Source: Actinomycetota bacterium
GTDB lineage: Bacteria; Actinomycetota; Actinomycetes; S36-B12; UBA5976
Direction of reading: 5' to 3'
NCBI GenBank assembly: GCA_947486505.1
Contig: CANKTT010000087.1
Location: 1-6,148, forward strand
Length of the DNA stretch: 6,148 bases
Made by a program: the position numbers and the translations under genes. The notes under the pieces were generated by a model. The model saw only the letters and a program-made list of their open reading frames with translations. It ran no database searches and was not told the origin of the DNA. Of this stretch, positions 5,411 through 6,148 are shown piece after piece. How positions within the stretch are numbered: position 1 is the first letter of the stretch; the number at the start of each line of letters is the position of its first letter.

Positions 5411-6148
5411 ATGGCAGGCTCTCTAAGTCAGGTTCTAACCTCGTTAGTGTCAACAATTACTGACCCAGAGGTTATATCTTCCTATACATCTGATTGGACT
5501 GGACGATTCACGGGTCATGCAGATGTGATTATCAGGCCCGAATCCACCGAGCAAGTTGTAGCGAGTGTTCGCGCTTGTACTTCGGCTGGGGCAAAAATTC
5601 AGATCCAAGGCGGCAATACTGGATTAGTTGGCGGCTCAGTACCACCTACGAAATCAGATAGCGAAGTATGCCTATTGTCGACGAAGTCCTTAACTGCCAT
5701 TCTCGACTTTGATGAAATCTCTGGACATATTACGGTCGGTGCTGGTACCACGCTTGGTCAAGTTCAAGAACTAGTTCGCACAAATGGGTGGGATTTTGCC
5801 GTTGATTTAGCAGCGCGTGATAGCGCCACCATCGGTGGCTTAGTGGCTACAAATGCTGGTGGTATTCGCGTTTGTGCGTTTGGTATGACAAGGCGCAGTG
5901 TTGTTGGAATTGAAATGGTTCTAGCCGACGGTCAAGTTTTATCAAATCTATCCAGTCCGCTTAAAGACAACACTGGATATGCCGTTGCAGATATAGCAAT
6001 TGGAGCTGAAGGAACTTTAGGAATCATCACTGCTGTAAAACTTAAACTTATTCGTCCAGTTGCCGAAACTGCTTTGTACTTGATTCCAGCGCAATCTCTG
6101 AATGACGCACTGGAAATGCTAACTAACGTGCAAGGCTCTGGACATCAA
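5411..6148 (+). CDS. FAD-binding 2-hydroxyacid dehydrogenase/oxidase (GlcD/D-lactate dehydrogenase-like), 3' end outside window
   Basis: The frame is open from ATG 5411 to the window edge, giving 246 residues of a protein usually about 450-480 aa. What is visible is essentially the FAD-binding PCMH-type domain. SDWTGRFTGHADVIIRPESTEQV is at 27-49. GGNTGLVGGSVP at 67-78 is the family's FAD pyrophosphate-binding loop. VGAGTTLGQVQ is at 109-119, SATIGGLVATNAGG at 138-151, FGMTRRSVVGIEMVLADG at 157-174, and IGAEGTLGIIT at 197-207. This order matches D-lactate, glycolate (GlcD) and D-2-hydroxyglutarate dehydrogenases. The substrate-binding C-terminal half is missing, so the substrate cannot be assigned. 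In the NNTGYDL-like segment this protein has DNTGYAV, a small departure from the common form. There is no clear Shine-Dalgarno sequence, and the 10-bp gap to the transporter gene suggests reinitiation or co-translation. Confidence 0.88.
   Translation, partial: MAGSLSQVLTSLVSTITDPEVISSYTSDWTGRFTGHADVIIRPESTEQVVASVRACTSAGAKIQIQGGNTGLVGGSVPPTKSDSEVCLLSTKSLTAILDFDEISGHITVGAGTTLGQVQELVRTNGWDFAVDLAARDSATIGGLVATNAGGIRVCAFGMTRRSVVGIEMVLADGQVLSNLSSPLKDNTGYAVADIAIGAEGTLGIITAVKLKLIRPVAETALYLIPAQSLNDALEMLTNVQGSGHQ

Overview
The window looks like a piece of the chromosome of a free-living actinobacterium with modest GC content (mid-40s percent by eye) and tight gene packing. Four things suggest this. The ppk/mutT1/pst type of neighbourhood is known from actinobacteria. 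The PstS lipoprotein has a Gram-positive style lipobox. The pst promoter carries 11-nt repeats resembling actinobacterial PhoP boxes. The spacers are short. Low-GC freshwater lineages of the Nanopelagicales (acI) type would fit, but that placement is inference and not proven by any marker in the window.

Layout. Bases 1-428 (+) hold the 3' end of a MutT1-like gene, namely its histidine-phosphatase domain. It converges, with only 6 bp between the stop codons, on a complete high-affinity phosphate ABC transporter operon on the minus strand. That operon is transcribed pstS (4190-3225), pstC (3115-2180), pstA (2180-1296), pstB (1286-435). pstC and pstA overlap by one base, and pstA and pstB are 9 bp apart, each downstream gene having a strong Shine-Dalgarno sequence. 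A perfect 13-bp stem-loop sits directly after pstS, before the permease genes. Upstream of pstS a run of 11-nt direct repeats just ahead of a -10-like hexamer forms a convincing phosphate-regulon promoter. No phoU is present between pstB and the convergent gene.

From 4426 on the plus strand, divergent from pstS, lie a complete EamA/DMT-type ten-helix transporter gene and, 10 bp downstream, the first 246 codons of an FAD-dependent 2-hydroxyacid dehydrogenase/oxidase (GlcD/D-lactate dehydrogenase-like) that runs off the window. These two may be co-transcribed.

Together the minus-strand genes take up inorganic phosphate: PstS captures it outside the membrane, PstC/PstA form the channel and PstB hydrolyses ATP. 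The MutT1-like gene belongs to nucleotide/polyphosphate housekeeping. I see no mobile element, CRISPR, RNA gene or prophage. The content is ordinary; the most rewarding parts are the regulatory structures around pstS rather than a new system.
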